From Flectobacillus longus (lineage in GTDB: Bacteria > Bacteroidota > Bacteroidia > Cytophagales > Spirosomataceae), in contig NZ_JASHIC010000001.1 in assembly GCF_030056705.1 (NCBI RefSeq), positions 1 to 64,000 on the forward strand: a DNA stretch of 64,000 nt, written 5' to 3'. Of this stretch, positions 44,889 through 56,313 are shown piece after piece; within the stretch, counting starts at the first letter, position 1, and the number at the start of each line of letters is the position of its first letter. Both the position numbers and the translations under genes were made by a program. Under the pieces are notes generated by a model. That model searched no databases. It worked only from the letters and a program-made list of their open reading frames with translations, and had not been told where the DNA came from.

Positions 44889-45383
44889 TTAGTAATTCTT
44901 AGCAGGCTTTACTTGTGGCTTTATGACATATCTAAAAGCTTTTCCAGTCAAAATATAGCCTGAAGTTGAAGCTGTTGAGAATACTTTATAATTCACATTC
45001 ATTAAGCCACTTGCACCTAAATCCTGTGCTTTTTCAACCATTTGTTTCAACAAGTCTCTTTTTTGTTGCTCATCATTTCCTCTTTTCAACATACGACCTT
45101 TATATTCTTGGTCAGTTGTAAGTGGATATTCACCCTCAATTTTTAGGTTTTCTATCTCCTCAAAAGCATTTGCAGGTTTGTCTGTTCCTTGCAAAATTTC
45201 GATAGGATATTTTTCATCAATACCAAAATTTAAGCCAACACCAGAGTCATAACCTCCTCTTTCGTAATTCGGGCGATAGTAAGAACTCGTTGAGGGTGGT
45301 TTGTTACAAGACAAAACTAACCCGATAAATAATATCGAAGCCAGCCCTTTTCCTATTGGATTATTAAATACTTTCTGCATCAT
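44889..45383 (-). CDS. lipoprotein with YbjQ/RcsF-like fold
   Basis: 164 residues. The signal ends in GLVLSC, a lipobox. The mature part runs PIEILQGTDKPANAFEEIEN and later ends with MVEKAQDLGASGLMNVNYKV and GKAFRYV. This is the layout of small proteins related to YbjQ/heavy-metal-binding domain proteins, in which DLGAxGL forms the core helix. The role is unknown. Its start overlaps the end of the Dabb-domain gene by 20 bp. Confidence 0.6.
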   Translation of the reverse strand: MMQKVFNNPIGKGLASILFIGLVLSCNKPPSTSSYYRPNYERGGYDSGVGLNFGIDEKYPIEILQGTDKPANAFEEIENLKIEGEYPLTTDQEYKGRMLKRGNDEQQKRDLLKQMVEKAQDLGASGLMNVNYKVFSTASTSGYILTGKAFRYVIKPQVKPAKNY

Positions 45384-45666
45384 AAATTAGTACTCTATCC
45401 CAGAGATGTTTACATTCTTCCACAAATTTAAGGTGGATTGGGTCAACTTGGTATTTATCGTGTCCTTCTATGTTGTTAAAAACTGTTAAAAGGTTATAAT
45501 CATAGCTTTTATCAATCACAGGGCGGTCGGTATCGGCAGGAGTACCAACATTGAATGTTACCACACCTTTGATTGTTCCAAGTGAACTTACCCCTTCCAC
45601 AAATTTCTGACGGTCTTCTACCGACAAATCTGGCTTCAACCAGAAGTTTACAATATGAACGAACAT
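45364..45666 (-). CDS. Dabb (stress-responsive A/B barrel) domain protein
   Basis: 100 residues of the dimeric ferredoxin-like barrel family: MFVHIVNFWLKPDLSVEDRQ at the start, YDYNLLTVFNNIEGHDKYQV and DPIHLKFVEECKHLWDRVLI at the end. Members are small cytosolic proteins of mostly unknown function; some bind or convert polyketide-like compounds. It is the upstream partner of the overlapping lipoprotein gene. Confidence 0.8.
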   Translation of the reverse strand: MFVHIVNFWLKPDLSVEDRQKFVEGVSSLGTIKGVVTFNVGTPADTDRPVIDKSYDYNLLTVFNNIEGHDKYQVDPIHLKFVEECKHLWDRVLIYDAESI

Positions 45667-45800
45667 AGTTAAATTTTATTTACAGGTAACAAAATGTTAT
45701 TACATTATAAAGCTTTAGGCTGTAAGCCGTATGCGTTAAATAAAAAAGCATTTGGTAAAATCACGCACAATTCACTAACTCACCATTCAAAAAATGCAAA

Positions 45801-45826
45801 TCGCCCCAAGCAAAAGCCTGAGGCGA
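45801..45826 (-). terminator. terminator of dapA
   Basis: Stem TCGCC-C-CA-A-GC against GC-C-TG-A-GGCGA with an AAAA loop and two mismatches, followed on the minus strand by TTTGCATTTTTT. It begins 9 bp after the dapA stop. Confidence 0.7.
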
Positions 45827-45834
45827 CAAAAATA

Positions 45835-46716
45835 CTATAAGTTATCGTTGGCCAAAACCACTTTCATTCTTTCGCCTAATTCTTCCGAAGCTTTCACTAA
45901 TGGCAAACGAACATGAGATTCAGCAAGACCTTTAATTTCAAGAATCTTCTTCACTCCCACTGGGTTTCCTTCCTCATACAACAATGGGTCAATCGCTAAG
46001 AAATCACCCAATACATCACGAGCACCTTTAAAATCACCATCCAATGCTGCGTGAATCATGTTAGTAAATTTGGTAGGAATAGCATTTGCAATCACAGACA
46101 TAACCCCTACACCACCACAAGCAATAATTGGAACAGCCTGCACGTCATCGCCCGAAATCAATAAGAAGTCTTCTGGCTTTCCTTTATAGATTTCCATACA
46201 TTGTTCGATAATACAAGATGCTTCTTTGATACCGATAATGTTGGGATGCTGAGCCAATGTCAACGTTGTTGATGCAGCCATGTTAATACCTGTACGACCA
46301 GGGATATTATACATAATCATAGGTACTGGCGAAGCATCAGCAATGGCAGTATAGTGTGCAATCACACCACGAGCCCCAGGTTTGTTATAATATGGACATA
46401 CTGACAAGATAGCGTCTACACCTGTCAAATCTACTTCCTTCAAATATTTGACCACTTCTGGCGTGTTGTTTCCACCTACACCGTACACGATTGGAAGGTT
46501 CTTGTAGTTGTGTTCCTTGACAAATTCCAAAACACGTTTCTTTTCGTCTTTAGAAGTTGTTGCTGACTCACCTGTTGTTCCCTGAACAACCAAATAATCT
46601 ACACCTCCGTCGCTTACGTGTTGGATTAATGATTTTAATCCATCGTAGTTAATACTCCCATCCTCATGCATCGGCGTTACTAATGCGGGAGCTACACCAT
46701 GAAATTTTGGTCTCAT
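45835..46716 (-). CDS. dapA: 4-hydroxy-tetrahydrodipicolinate synthase
   Basis: 293 residues, normal length. It condenses pyruvate with aspartate semialdehyde in the lysine/diaminopimelate pathway, needed for peptidoglycan. The Schiff-base lysine is in IIGIKEAS, the catalytic tyrosine in MYNIPGRTG and the GTTGES motif binds pyruvate's carboxylate. It lies 69 bp downstream of ligA in the same direction, and a terminator follows it. Confidence 0.95.
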   Translation of the reverse strand: MRPKFHGVAPALVTPMHEDGSINYDGLKSLIQHVSDGGVDYLVVQGTTGESATTSKDEKKRVLEFVKEHNYKNLPIVYGVGGNNTPEVVKYLKEVDLTGVDAILSVCPYYNKPGARGVIAHYTAIADASPVPMIMYNIPGRTGINMAASTTLTLAQHPNIIGIKEASCIIEQCMEIYKGKPEDFLLISGDDVQAVPIIACGGVGVMSVIANAIPTKFTNMIHAALDGDFKGARDVLGDFLAIDPLLYEEGNPVGVKKILEIKGLAESHVRLPLVKASEELGERMKVVLANDNL

Positions 46717-46785
46717 TATAATTGATTTGAGTTTGGTAGAGTATTGTTTTCAATACCCCAGAAATTTTAATAAAATTCTCGTTTT

Positions 46786-48801
<2,016 letters not shown>

Positions 48802-48948
48802 CTAATAAAATCTATTTTTGGAGATAGATTCATGTTTTCGGTCTAATTTTTGACCAAGATAATTCAAAAATCAGATTTTTGCTTCAAATAATTTAAGCAA
48901 AAATCCTTATATCTTAAAGAAGTCCTGATTACAAGACTTTTGGTGTAG

Positions 48949-48956
48949 TACTTTTG
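48949..48956 (+). promoter_or_regulatory. TACTTTTG box upstream of the outer-membrane protein gene
   Basis: Perfect TAnnTTTG match, 44 bp before the ATG at 49001, in the divergent gap with ligA. The -33 element is not clear. Confidence 0.45.
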
Positions 48957-49000
48957 TTCGAACCTTTAATGTTTAGTGCCAAGTAGAAAATAAATTCCTT

Positions 49001-49555
49001 ATGAAAAAGCTTATACTAATCTGGTGCCTCCTCGGAGTTTGTTGGACAGCTTTTACCCAAGATAGTGTCAATTTTGGTGTCAAAGCTGGAGGCAATGCCG
49101 CCTCACACGCTGGCACAGGCTTAGTCAATGACCCCAACAATAACATCTATTCTTTTCACCTTGGTGTTTTTGGTCAGTTGCCACTCACAAGTGATGTGTT
49201 ATTAAGTCCCGAAATTTTATATACCAATAAAGGCTTCAAAAGAAGAGGCATTATTTTTCAATCACCTTATATCGACTTTTCGCTTCTGTCCAAAATTAAT
49301 CTTGGTGACTCACAGGCCTATTGTGTCATTGGACCGTATGTAAGTTATCAATTAGAGAAAGAATTTTTATATACAACCTCTCAAAAGACCTATGATTTCG
49401 GAGGAAACCTAGGGATTGGTTTTAGGATTCAGAAGCATTTAAGGATAGAAGCAATCTTTCAAACCTCAGCCAATGTCTGGACAGCTCCACGACCTATGGG
49501 AGAAGGTTATCGCCTTACGCAAGTCACTCTGTCTGCACTTTATCTTATCCGATAA
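49001..49555 (+). CDS. outer-membrane beta-barrel protein (PorT-like)
   Basis: 184 residues with a signal peptide ending near AFTQ. The body has alternating hydrophobic strands typical of small eight-stranded barrels (VNFGVKAGGNAASH; YSFHLGVFGQLPL; LLSPEILYTNKGFKRRG; FGGNLGIGFRI; VTLSALYLIR), the pattern of the PorT/OMP_b-brl_2 family. Function is unknown; most are passive barrels or assembly partners. Confidence 0.8.
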   Translation: MKKLILIWCLLGVCWTAFTQDSVNFGVKAGGNAASHAGTGLVNDPNNNIYSFHLGVFGQLPLTSDVLLSPEILYTNKGFKRRGIIFQSPYIDFSLLSKINLGDSQAYCVIGPYVSYQLEKEFLYTTSQKTYDFGGNLGIGFRIQKHLRIEAIFQTSANVWTAPRPMGEGYRLTQVTLSALYLIR

Positions 49556-49591
49556 TACCTATTTTTTCTTTTTTCCTGCACAAGATTCCTT

Positions 49592-49599
49592 TAATTTTG
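49592..49599 (+). promoter_or_regulatory. TAATTTTG box of rpe
   Basis: Perfect match four bases before the ATG at 49604. The string TTTGTAACATG is identical to that of the AraC gene at 9786-9776, and a leaderless transcript is likely. Confidence 0.5.
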
Positions 49600-49603
49600 T
49601 AAC

Positions 49604-50263
49604 ATGAAAAATATCATTATTGCTCCGTCGGTATTAGCGGCGGATTTTGCGAATCTTCAGCGAGATGTAGAAATGGTAAACAACTCGCAAGCAGACTGGT
49701 TTCATATCGACGTTATGGATGGTGCATTTGTACCAAACATTTCATTTGGTATGCCTGTAATCGAGGCAATTAATCGTCATGCAAAAAAACCTTTGGACGT
49801 GCACTTGATGATTGAAAAACCAGATAGATATTTGGAGGAATTCAAGAGAATTGGTGCTACAAACATTACGGTACATTATGAAGCATGTACACATATCCAC
49901 CGTACCTTGCAACAAATCAAATCATTGGGCTGTGTCGCTGGTGTGGTATTAAACCCTGGCACTTCGCTTTCGGTATTAGACGAAATTCTTCCAGATTGTG
50001 ACATGGTTTTATTGATGTCGGTAAATCCTGGCTTTGGTGGTCAGAAATTTATCGAATCTACTTATGATAAAGTACGCCGCCTTCGTCAAATGATTGACTC
50101 AAGAGGGTTAAATACTATCATTGAAATTGACGGTGGTGTAAACCAAGAAACAGGCACTAAATTAATAGAGGCAGGTGCTGATGCATTAGTAGCGGGTAGT
50201 TTTGTGTTTAATGCCCCAGATCCACAAGCAACAATTGCTAATTTAAAAAATATTCAGATTTAG
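49604..50263 (+). CDS. rpe: ribulose-phosphate 3-epimerase
   Basis: 219 residues, a normal TIM-barrel epimerase. Metal ligands lie in HIDVMDGAFVPN, HLMIE and EIDGGV; MSVNPGFGGQKF is the phosphate-binding loop. It interconverts ribulose 5-phosphate and xylulose 5-phosphate in the pentose phosphate pathway. It stands as a single gene between a candidate leaderless promoter and a terminator at 50275. Confidence 0.95.
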   Translation: MKNIIIAPSVLAADFANLQRDVEMVNNSQADWFHIDVMDGAFVPNISFGMPVIEAINRHAKKPLDVHLMIEKPDRYLEEFKRIGATNITVHYEACTHIHRTLQQIKSLGCVAGVVLNPGTSLSVLDEILPDCDMVLLMSVNPGFGGQKFIESTYDKVRRLRQMIDSRGLNTIIEIDGGVNQETGTKLIEAGADALVAGSFVFNAPDPQATIANLKNIQI

Positions 50264-50274
50264 TATATTAGCAG

Positions 50275-50317
50275 TAGGTGTTATGCTTTATGCCGTAAAC
50301 TTAAAGCATAACGCCTA
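50275..50317 (+). terminator. terminator of rpe
   Basis: 16-bp stem TAGGTGTTATGCTTTA/TAAAGCATAACGCCTA with one G-U pair and an 11-nt loop. Confidence 0.7.
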
Positions 50318-50652
50318 TGTCTAAGTATTAATCTTAATGTTAAATTCTCGTCAAAGCTTAAGTCGAGTATATTTCTCTAAAAATAATCATGCCTTTGTAA
50401 CATCATTGCTCAATAAAAACTTTCTTCCCATTTATATCTTCTTTAACGCTTCTATTTTCAGAAAATCGATTTTCATTTTATCCTTTCATATTCCATTAAA
50501 AATAGTTAAATCCCTCGCAGAATTCTCTCATTTTAGCACAAAAAAAGTTTTTTTACATTAACTTTACTTTCGAGATGTACAAGATTGGCATAGTTTTTAG
50601 CGTTACGCCAAAGTCATTAAATATCGAAGCCTCTTTGTCTTCATGATTGTCT
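50318..50652 (+). other. intergenic region before the first PD40-OmpA gene
   Basis: 335 bp, AT-rich. Short frames on both strands lack protein-like features. A clear TAnnTTTG box was not found, although TTAACTTTAC near 50567 is close to one. Confidence 0.4.
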
Positions 50653-52671
50653 ATGAATAGAGTCTGTTTACTTATACTATTTGCTTTTATAAATCTTCCT
50701 ATTTTTGCACAAAAAACATTTTGGGCTAGTAAAGTAGTGGCATTCTCAAGTGAGTATGTCGATAAGGAAACTACCAAAGAAAACCGTGCAATACAAGCTT
50801 TAGGAAAACCAAACAAACTTCCTCAGGTAGGTTATTCGGTTTGTGCGTGGCAACCCATGACCCAAAATAATTCTATCAATGAAGAGTTCATTATTGTTAG
50901 TTTTGACACTATCATGTCGGTTCGTCAAATTGCCATTGCCGAAAACTTTGGGCAAGGAGCAATCTCCCATGTTGATATTTTTGATGAAAATAATAACATT
51001 CATCCTATTTGGATTAACAATACGCCTCCCACAAACGAACTTGGCAAAATGCTGAATCTAATACTCAATCAGTTGACAACGTTCAAAGTTCGCTCAGTTA
51101 GGGTCAGTCTCAACACCTCCAAAGTAAAAGGATGGAATCAGATAGACGCTATCGCTATTTCGCAGTCTGACCAGCCAATTAAGACTTCCATTAATTTGGC
51201 TAATAATATGCCGAGCCAAATAGTAAAAGAAAATTTAGGGAAAAATATTAACTCAGAATTTCGTGAGCTAGCGCCTGTTATTGCTCCTGACGGCAAAACA
51301 CTTTATTATACCCGTTGGAAACATCCTGCCAATGTTGGTTTTGCCAAAAAGCAAGACATTTGGTTTTCAGAGTTACAAGCTGATAAAACTTGGGGGCCAG
51401 CAAAGCCTTTTTCAGAACCCATCAACAATTCTGAACATAATGCAATTTGTGCTATTTACCCTGACGGTAAAACCCTGTTACTCAATAATGTGTATTCGCC
51501 CAATGGCGAAATGAGTAAGGGTATTTCAATCTCTCGTAAAACAGCATCAGGCTGGGGGTTTCCTGAGCAAGTAGCTATAGTTGACTTTAAGAACAAATCT
51601 GAGTATGCCGAATATTCAATAGCACCCAACGGTCGTATTCTCCTTATTTCTGCTCAATTAGATGAAACAGAAGGTGGTAAAGATTTATATGTGAGCTTTT
51701 TGCAAGAAAATAATTCATGGTCTAAACCTGTCAATTTAGGAAAAAGCGTTAATACAGCAGAGGATGAAGGTATGCCTTTTATTGCAGCAGATTCTAAAAC
51801 CTTATATTTTTCAACAAAAGGTTTTCCGGGCTATGGTAACAACGACCTCTTTGTTACACGAAGACTAGATGAATCTTGGACCAAATGGTCTGAACCCCAA
51901 AACCTTGGCCCAATGATTAATACCCCTGAATGGGATGGCTATTTTACAATTTCGGCTGTAGGTGATTATGGGTATTTTTCTTCTCAAGAAAAATCATTCG
52001 GAGAGGAAGATATATTCAAATTAAAAATTCCCGAAGCTATCAAACCAGAAGTTGTTGTACAAGTATCAGGGGGCGTATATAATTCGTCTGACAAAAAGCC
52101 TGTTGGTGCCAAAGTAAAAGTACAATCAACCTCAGACGCCGACACTGTTTGTGTAACCTTTGACCCTACTACAGGCGATTATAAGTTTATGTTACCTGTC
52201 AAAAAGAAATATACCATTTCGGCTTCTCAAAAAGGATATTTATCGTCTTCAGAAATACTTGACTTTGAGAACGAAAAAGATTTCCATGAAGTCAAAAAGA
52301 ATTTATTCTTGTATCCTATTGCTGCTGGGCAAAAAATCACACTAAACAGTGTATTTTTTGAACAAAGTAAATACGAATTGCTACCCGCCTCTTTCCAAGA
52401 ACTAAACCATATTGTAGCTACAATGATAGAAAACCCCAATATGGAGATTATGCTTGAAGGACACACTGATAACCAAGGAGATTGGAACGAAAACTTAAAG
52501 CTTTCGAAGCAACGAGTTTCAGAAGTAAAAAACTACCTTGTCAAAAATGGAATTGAGGAAAAACGTATCCAAGTACAAGGATATGGATCAACCAGACCTG
52601 TAGCAAGTAATAATTCTGAAGAAAAACGTAGGCTTAACAGAAGAGTAGAGTTTACCATTGTCAAAATTTAG
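50653..52671 (+). CDS. OmpA-family protein with PD40 beta-propeller, copy 1
   Basis: About 672 residues from the ATG at 50653 (a TTG two codons earlier is less likely). Signal peptide (PIFAQ), an N-terminal beta-sandwich-like region, a WD40/PD40-type propeller (APVIAPDGKTLYYTR; AIYPDGKTLLLNN; PFIAADSKTLYFSTKGFPGY), a carboxypeptidase-regulatory-like Ig domain (GGVYNSSDKKPVGAKVKV), and a C-terminal OmpA domain (LEGHTDNQGDWNENLKLSKQ, NRRVEF). The OmpA domain holds peptidoglycan; the propeller is thought to bind surface partners. It is followed by a paralogue. Confidence 0.85.
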   Translation: MNRVCLLILFAFINLPIFAQKTFWASKVVAFSSEYVDKETTKENRAIQALGKPNKLPQVGYSVCAWQPMTQNNSINEEFIIVSFDTIMSVRQIAIAENFGQGAISHVDIFDENNNIHPIWINNTPPTNELGKMLNLILNQLTTFKVRSVRVSLNTSKVKGWNQIDAIAISQSDQPIKTSINLANNMPSQIVKENLGKNINSEFRELAPVIAPDGKTLYYTRWKHPANVGFAKKQDIWFSELQADKTWGPAKPFSEPINNSEHNAICAIYPDGKTLLLNNVYSPNGEMSKGISISRKTASGWGFPEQVAIVDFKNKSEYAEYSIAPNGRILLISAQLDETEGGKDLYVSFLQENNSWSKPVNLGKSVNTAEDEGMPFIAADSKTLYFSTKGFPGYGNNDLFVTRRLDESWTKWSEPQNLGPMINTPEWDGYFTISAVGDYGYFSSQEKSFGEEDIFKLKIPEAIKPEVVVQVSGGVYNSSDKKPVGAKVKVQSTSDADTVCVTFDPTTGDYKFMLPVKKKYTISASQKGYLSSSEILDFENEKDFHEVKKNLFLYPIAAGQKITLNSVFFEQSKYELLPASFQELNHIVATMIENPNMEIMLEGHTDNQGDWNENLKLSKQRVSEVKNYLVKNGIEEKRIQVQGYGSTRPVASNNSEEKRRLNRRVEFTIVKI

Positions 52672-52686
52672 ACTTCTTTCTGGTAC

Positions 52687-52694
52687 TATTTTTG
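52687..52694 (+). promoter_or_regulatory. TATTTTTG box between the two PD40-OmpA genes
   Basis: Perfect TAnnTTTG match 28 bp before the next ATG, so copy 2 may have its own transcript. Confidence 0.45.
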
Positions 52695-52722
52695 TAAAAG
52701 AGTGTTTAACTAATTTAATATT

Positions 52723-54702
52723 ATGGTTAATACATTCTTTTTTCGTTTTGCTCTAGTAGTTACACTGTTAATATTTACCCAAGAAGCATTCTCACAAGCT
52801 ATTAAATGGGCTAATACCGTTATTGAGTATTCGTCAGAATTTGTTTTACCGCTACGTGCCAAAACAGCTAATACCAACTTAAAATTTTCTCCAATTACGT
52901 CTGAGTTTGAATCTCTGACTATGAAATTTGATACTACTTTTAGTATCAGACAAGTCATGGTTTCAGAATTGATGCCTCAAGGTTCGATTGCACAAGTATG
53001 GGCCATTGATGCACTTGCGAAAGAACATCTACTTTTCGAAATATCAGAAGATGCTTCGCTAATTCCAGGAAAAGATAAATTATTTAATGTCGTTTTACCC
53101 AAAATGACAGAATATAAGGTTCAAGCCATACGACTTGTACTACGGAAAAGCGCTTTAAAAACCTCTAAGCAAATTGAAGCCATAGGTATTTCAAACAGCG
53201 CTCAAGTAGTTAATCAGTTTGTAAAGGTAGCTTCGGATGCTCCTCAAAGAGTAATTCGTGAAAATTTGGGAAAAACCGTCAACTCCAAAAATCCAGAGTT
53301 TGCTCCCGTCATTTCTAGTGATGGCAAAACACTTTACTATACTCGCAATTATATTAGCTTGTTTGGAAAAGAAAAGGATCAGGATATATGGTATAGTACC
53401 AAAAATAACGATGGAACATGGTCGAAGGCACAAAACCTTGGAATTCCATTAAATACCGATGACAACAATGCTGTATTTGCCGTTTCTTCAGATGGCAGAG
53501 AAGTATTGCTCATGAACAAATATCAAAAAGATGGCAAATTAGCACCGGGAATCTCTCGCTCTAAGCGTACACCAAATGGTTGGTCATTTCCAGAAGAAGT
53601 CAAAATAGATAATTTTTATAATTACAGCCCTAATGCAGAATTTGCGGTTTCACCTGACGGACGTGTAATGGTGATGTCGGTTCAGCGCATGACGACCAAA
53701 GGAAAAAGGGATTTGTATGTCTCTTTCAAGAAAAATAACGACGAATGGACAGAACCACGTCAGATGGGAAACATACTCAATTCAATTGAACATGATGTAA
53801 CTCCATTTATCGCTGCCGATGGTAAAACCCTATATTTTTCGAGTAGAGGTTTTTCTGGATTTGGAGATAACGATATTTTTAAATCCACCCGCTTAGACGA
53901 AACATGGTTAAATTGGTCTGAACCTCAGAATCTGGGCGAAGGTATCAATACACCCAACTGGGATGGTTTTTTTACTATACCTGCCTCTGGCGAATATGCC
54001 TATATGTGTACTTATGAGGGCAATGCACAAAAAGAAGATATTTTTAGACTGCTTTTACCCGAAGACAAACAGCCCGACCCAGTTTGGGTACTTATGGGAG
54101 AAATTCTCTCTACTACTGACCAAAAAGCTGTAGAGTGCGATGTAGAGTGGTACACTAATAAAAACTATAAGAAAAAAAATGTTACACATTTCAATCCAAG
54201 CCTTGGCCTATTCAAAATTATATTGCCTTTACATCAGCAATATGAGATTGTTCCTGTCAAAAAAGGGTATTTGACAATTACAGATTATTTTGATTTGACA
54301 AATGAAAATGAGTTCAAAGAAATCAAGAAAAACTTTTTCCTTCTTCCTTTAGAAGTAGGTAACAAAGGTGTGCTCAACAGTTTGACTTTCAATCAAGGAA
54401 AAGCCGATTTACATGAAGCAGCTTTACGAGATTTGGATAGAATTGCACAAGCCATGAAGGAAATTCCTACATTGGAGATACTCTTTGAAGGGCATACCGA
54501 TAATCAAGGAGATTTTCAATTAAATCTTCAACTATCAGAAGATAGAGTAAGAAATGCAAAGAAATATCTCATCAGTCAGGGTATTCAGGCAGAAAGGATT
54601 CAAACAAAGGGCTGGGGTCAAACCAGAGCTATTGCAAGTAACGCAACAGAAGAGAGAAGGAAATTGAATCGACGAGTAGAGTTTACGATTATCAAAAAAT
54701 AA
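52723..54702 (+). CDS. OmpA-family protein with PD40 beta-propeller, copy 2
   Basis: 659 residues, same plan as copy 1: signal peptide (EAFSQ), N-terminal beta region (FDTTFSIRQVMVSEL), propeller (APVISSDGKTLYYTRN; PFIAADGKTLYFSSRGFSGF), Ig-like domain, and an OmpA domain (FEGHTDNQGDFQLNLQLSED, NRRVEF). The copies share many blocks (RENLGKTVNSK/KENLGKNINSE; SEPQNLG; NTPxWDG) but differ in the N-terminal and Ig-like domains. They probably have related roles at the outer membrane. Confidence 0.85.
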   Translation: MVNTFFFRFALVVTLLIFTQEAFSQAIKWANTVIEYSSEFVLPLRAKTANTNLKFSPITSEFESLTMKFDTTFSIRQVMVSELMPQGSIAQVWAIDALAKEHLLFEISEDASLIPGKDKLFNVVLPKMTEYKVQAIRLVLRKSALKTSKQIEAIGISNSAQVVNQFVKVASDAPQRVIRENLGKTVNSKNPEFAPVISSDGKTLYYTRNYISLFGKEKDQDIWYSTKNNDGTWSKAQNLGIPLNTDDNNAVFAVSSDGREVLLMNKYQKDGKLAPGISRSKRTPNGWSFPEEVKIDNFYNYSPNAEFAVSPDGRVMVMSVQRMTTKGKRDLYVSFKKNNDEWTEPRQMGNILNSIEHDVTPFIAADGKTLYFSSRGFSGFGDNDIFKSTRLDETWLNWSEPQNLGEGINTPNWDGFFTIPASGEYAYMCTYEGNAQKEDIFRLLLPEDKQPDPVWVLMGEILSTTDQKAVECDVEWYTNKNYKKKNVTHFNPSLGLFKIILPLHQQYEIVPVKKGYLTITDYFDLTNENEFKEIKKNFFLLPLEVGNKGVLNSLTFNQGKADLHEAALRDLDRIAQAMKEIPTLEILFEGHTDNQGDFQLNLQLSEDRVRNAKKYLISQGIQAERIQTKGWGQTRAIASNATEERRKLNRRVEFTIIKK

Positions 54703-54962
54703 AATAATGTATGAGTCATAGATAGAAGCACTAGGCTTTTTGCTCAAATTTAGTGAACGGTTTATCTCACTTAAAAAGCTCTACCAATGTTAGTTGGCTT
54801 TTTATCAACGACTTAGTGTGCAATCAATTTAGTTCAGTGTTAAGCTCATAATTGCTTGATAAAATTTTAGATTTGTCAGAGGACAAAAAACAAGCTATTT
54901 TTGTCTATTCAATACCTGTATTTAACTCTCCCGAACGAGTTAACTTCAATTTTCTGAAAAGA

Positions 54963-56075
54963 ATGACGCAATCAAAAAATCAACATGACTATTTTGGGCA
55001 ATTAGATGGCATTCGAGCAATTGCTGTAGGCCTTGTACTAATTGACCACTGGTTGGCTGAAAGAAATACCCTGCCACTAGGCTCATTAGGCGTAGCCATG
55101 TTCTTTGTTTTGAGTGGTTTTCTGATTATCCGAATTTTGATTTTAGGAAAAGAAAAAGATGATACCATCAACAGAAGTCACTGGTTTACTATAAAACAAT
55201 TTATTGTACGCCGAACTATTCGAATTTTTCCTATCTACTATCTAGCTCTTTTTCTGCTGTTTGTTTTTGATGTACCTAATATCAGAGCTACGATAGGCTG
55301 GTCACTTTTATATTCAACCAATTTTTACATAGCAATTTATCATAAATGGATTGGGGTTATTGACCATTTGTGGTCTTTGGCCGTAGAGGAGCAGTTTTAC
55401 CTATTTTTTCCGTATTTGATTTTATTTCTTCCTAAGAAATACTTCATAAAGCTCTTTGCGGGTATGATAGCTTTGTCTTTGGGATTAAGATTATTGTTGT
55501 TCTTCCTTCATGCCGATTGGACTGCCCAATATGTATTGATGCCAACATGCTTAGATTCATTTGGTTTGGGTGGTGTGATGGCCTACTTATATACCTACAA
55601 GCGTAATACATTATTTGAGCAATTGAACAAAAACAGTTACTTATTCCTGAGCCTTGCGTTTTATATAGGGTATATTGTTGCCTTGAAAATGGATGTTCAT
55701 CATGGATTTACGTATGTGGTTTTGGACAGATTAATTGGCTCTATATTAAGCTTTTTCTTGATTTTACGTGCCGTATCTGGCTTCGGTGGAATTATGAAAT
55801 TTTGTCTCGAAAACCCTGTAACAACGTACATTGGGCGCATTAGTTATGGATTATATTTATATCACAACTTTGTGTTCAACTTTTACCATACCAATTTTCC
55901 AACTCATCCGACGGTTCGAATCTTACATAAATTACAGCAATTTGCCCCTACCATCACGCATCGATTTGCCTTTGAGCTTTTGGTATATGCAACCCTAACG
56001 GTTTTGGTAGCTACGTTATCTTGGTTTTTGGTTGAAAAGCCTGTGAACAATTTAAAAAAGTATTTTAATTACTAA
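54963..56075 (+). CDS. acyltransferase 3 family membrane protein
   Basis: From the ATG at 54963 (MTQSKNQHDYFGQLDGIRAI) about 370 residues with some ten membrane helices. The conserved entry LDGIRAIAVGLVLIDHW, GVAMFFVLSGFLI and RTIRIFPIYYLALF and HLWSLAVEEQFYLFFPYL are the family's signature blocks. These proteins O-acylate glycans at the cytoplasmic membrane. The open frame reaches up to a TTG at 54852, but that portion is not family-like. It opens the surface-glycan group that follows. Confidence 0.9.
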   Translation: MTQSKNQHDYFGQLDGIRAIAVGLVLIDHWLAERNTLPLGSLGVAMFFVLSGFLIIRILILGKEKDDTINRSHWFTIKQFIVRRTIRIFPIYYLALFLLFVFDVPNIRATIGWSLLYSTNFYIAIYHKWIGVIDHLWSLAVEEQFYLFFPYLILFLPKKYFIKLFAGMIALSLGLRLLLFFLHADWTAQYVLMPTCLDSFGLGGVMAYLYTYKRNTLFEQLNKNSYLFLSLAFYIGYIVALKMDVHHGFTYVVLDRLIGSILSFFLILRAVSGFGGIMKFCLENPVTTYIGRISYGLYLYHNFVFNFYHTNFPTHPTVRILHKLQQFAPTITHRFAFELLVYATLTVLVATLSWFLVEKPVNNLKKYFNY

Positions 56076-56121
56076 AACAACTACCACTGAAGAAGCTACA
56101 ACTTTGGCGCTCATTCAGTAG

Positions 56122-56313
56122 TTTTCACTTACGAACCAACACAAATCGATCACTGAAAATGGAATTGTGTACAATGAAGTCAAACAAGTGTTTGATAAAA
56201 ACAGCATTAAGTTTTCTTCATTTTTAAAATTTACATTACAAAATCAATCTGAATTAGGTATTTTTGCAATGCAAATGATTGCACAAAACTGTTTGGACAA
56301 ACAAAATCTTTAA
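56122..56313 (+). other. possible small or truncated gene coupled to the GT2 gene
   Basis: A 63-codon frame with protein-like composition (NGIVYNEVKQVFDKNSIKFS; SFLKFTLQNQSELGIF) lies between stops and has no ATG before codon 50. Its TAA at 56311-56313 overlaps the GT2 ATG as TAATG, a typical coupling signal. It may be the tail of a lost gene, a GTG-initiated (56167) leader ORF, or chance. Confidence 0.3.

Noticed and set aside
50553-50816. Minus-strand 87-codon frame over the start of the PD40-OmpA gene
   Set aside because: It overlaps the signal peptide coding region of a clear gene and has no features of its own.
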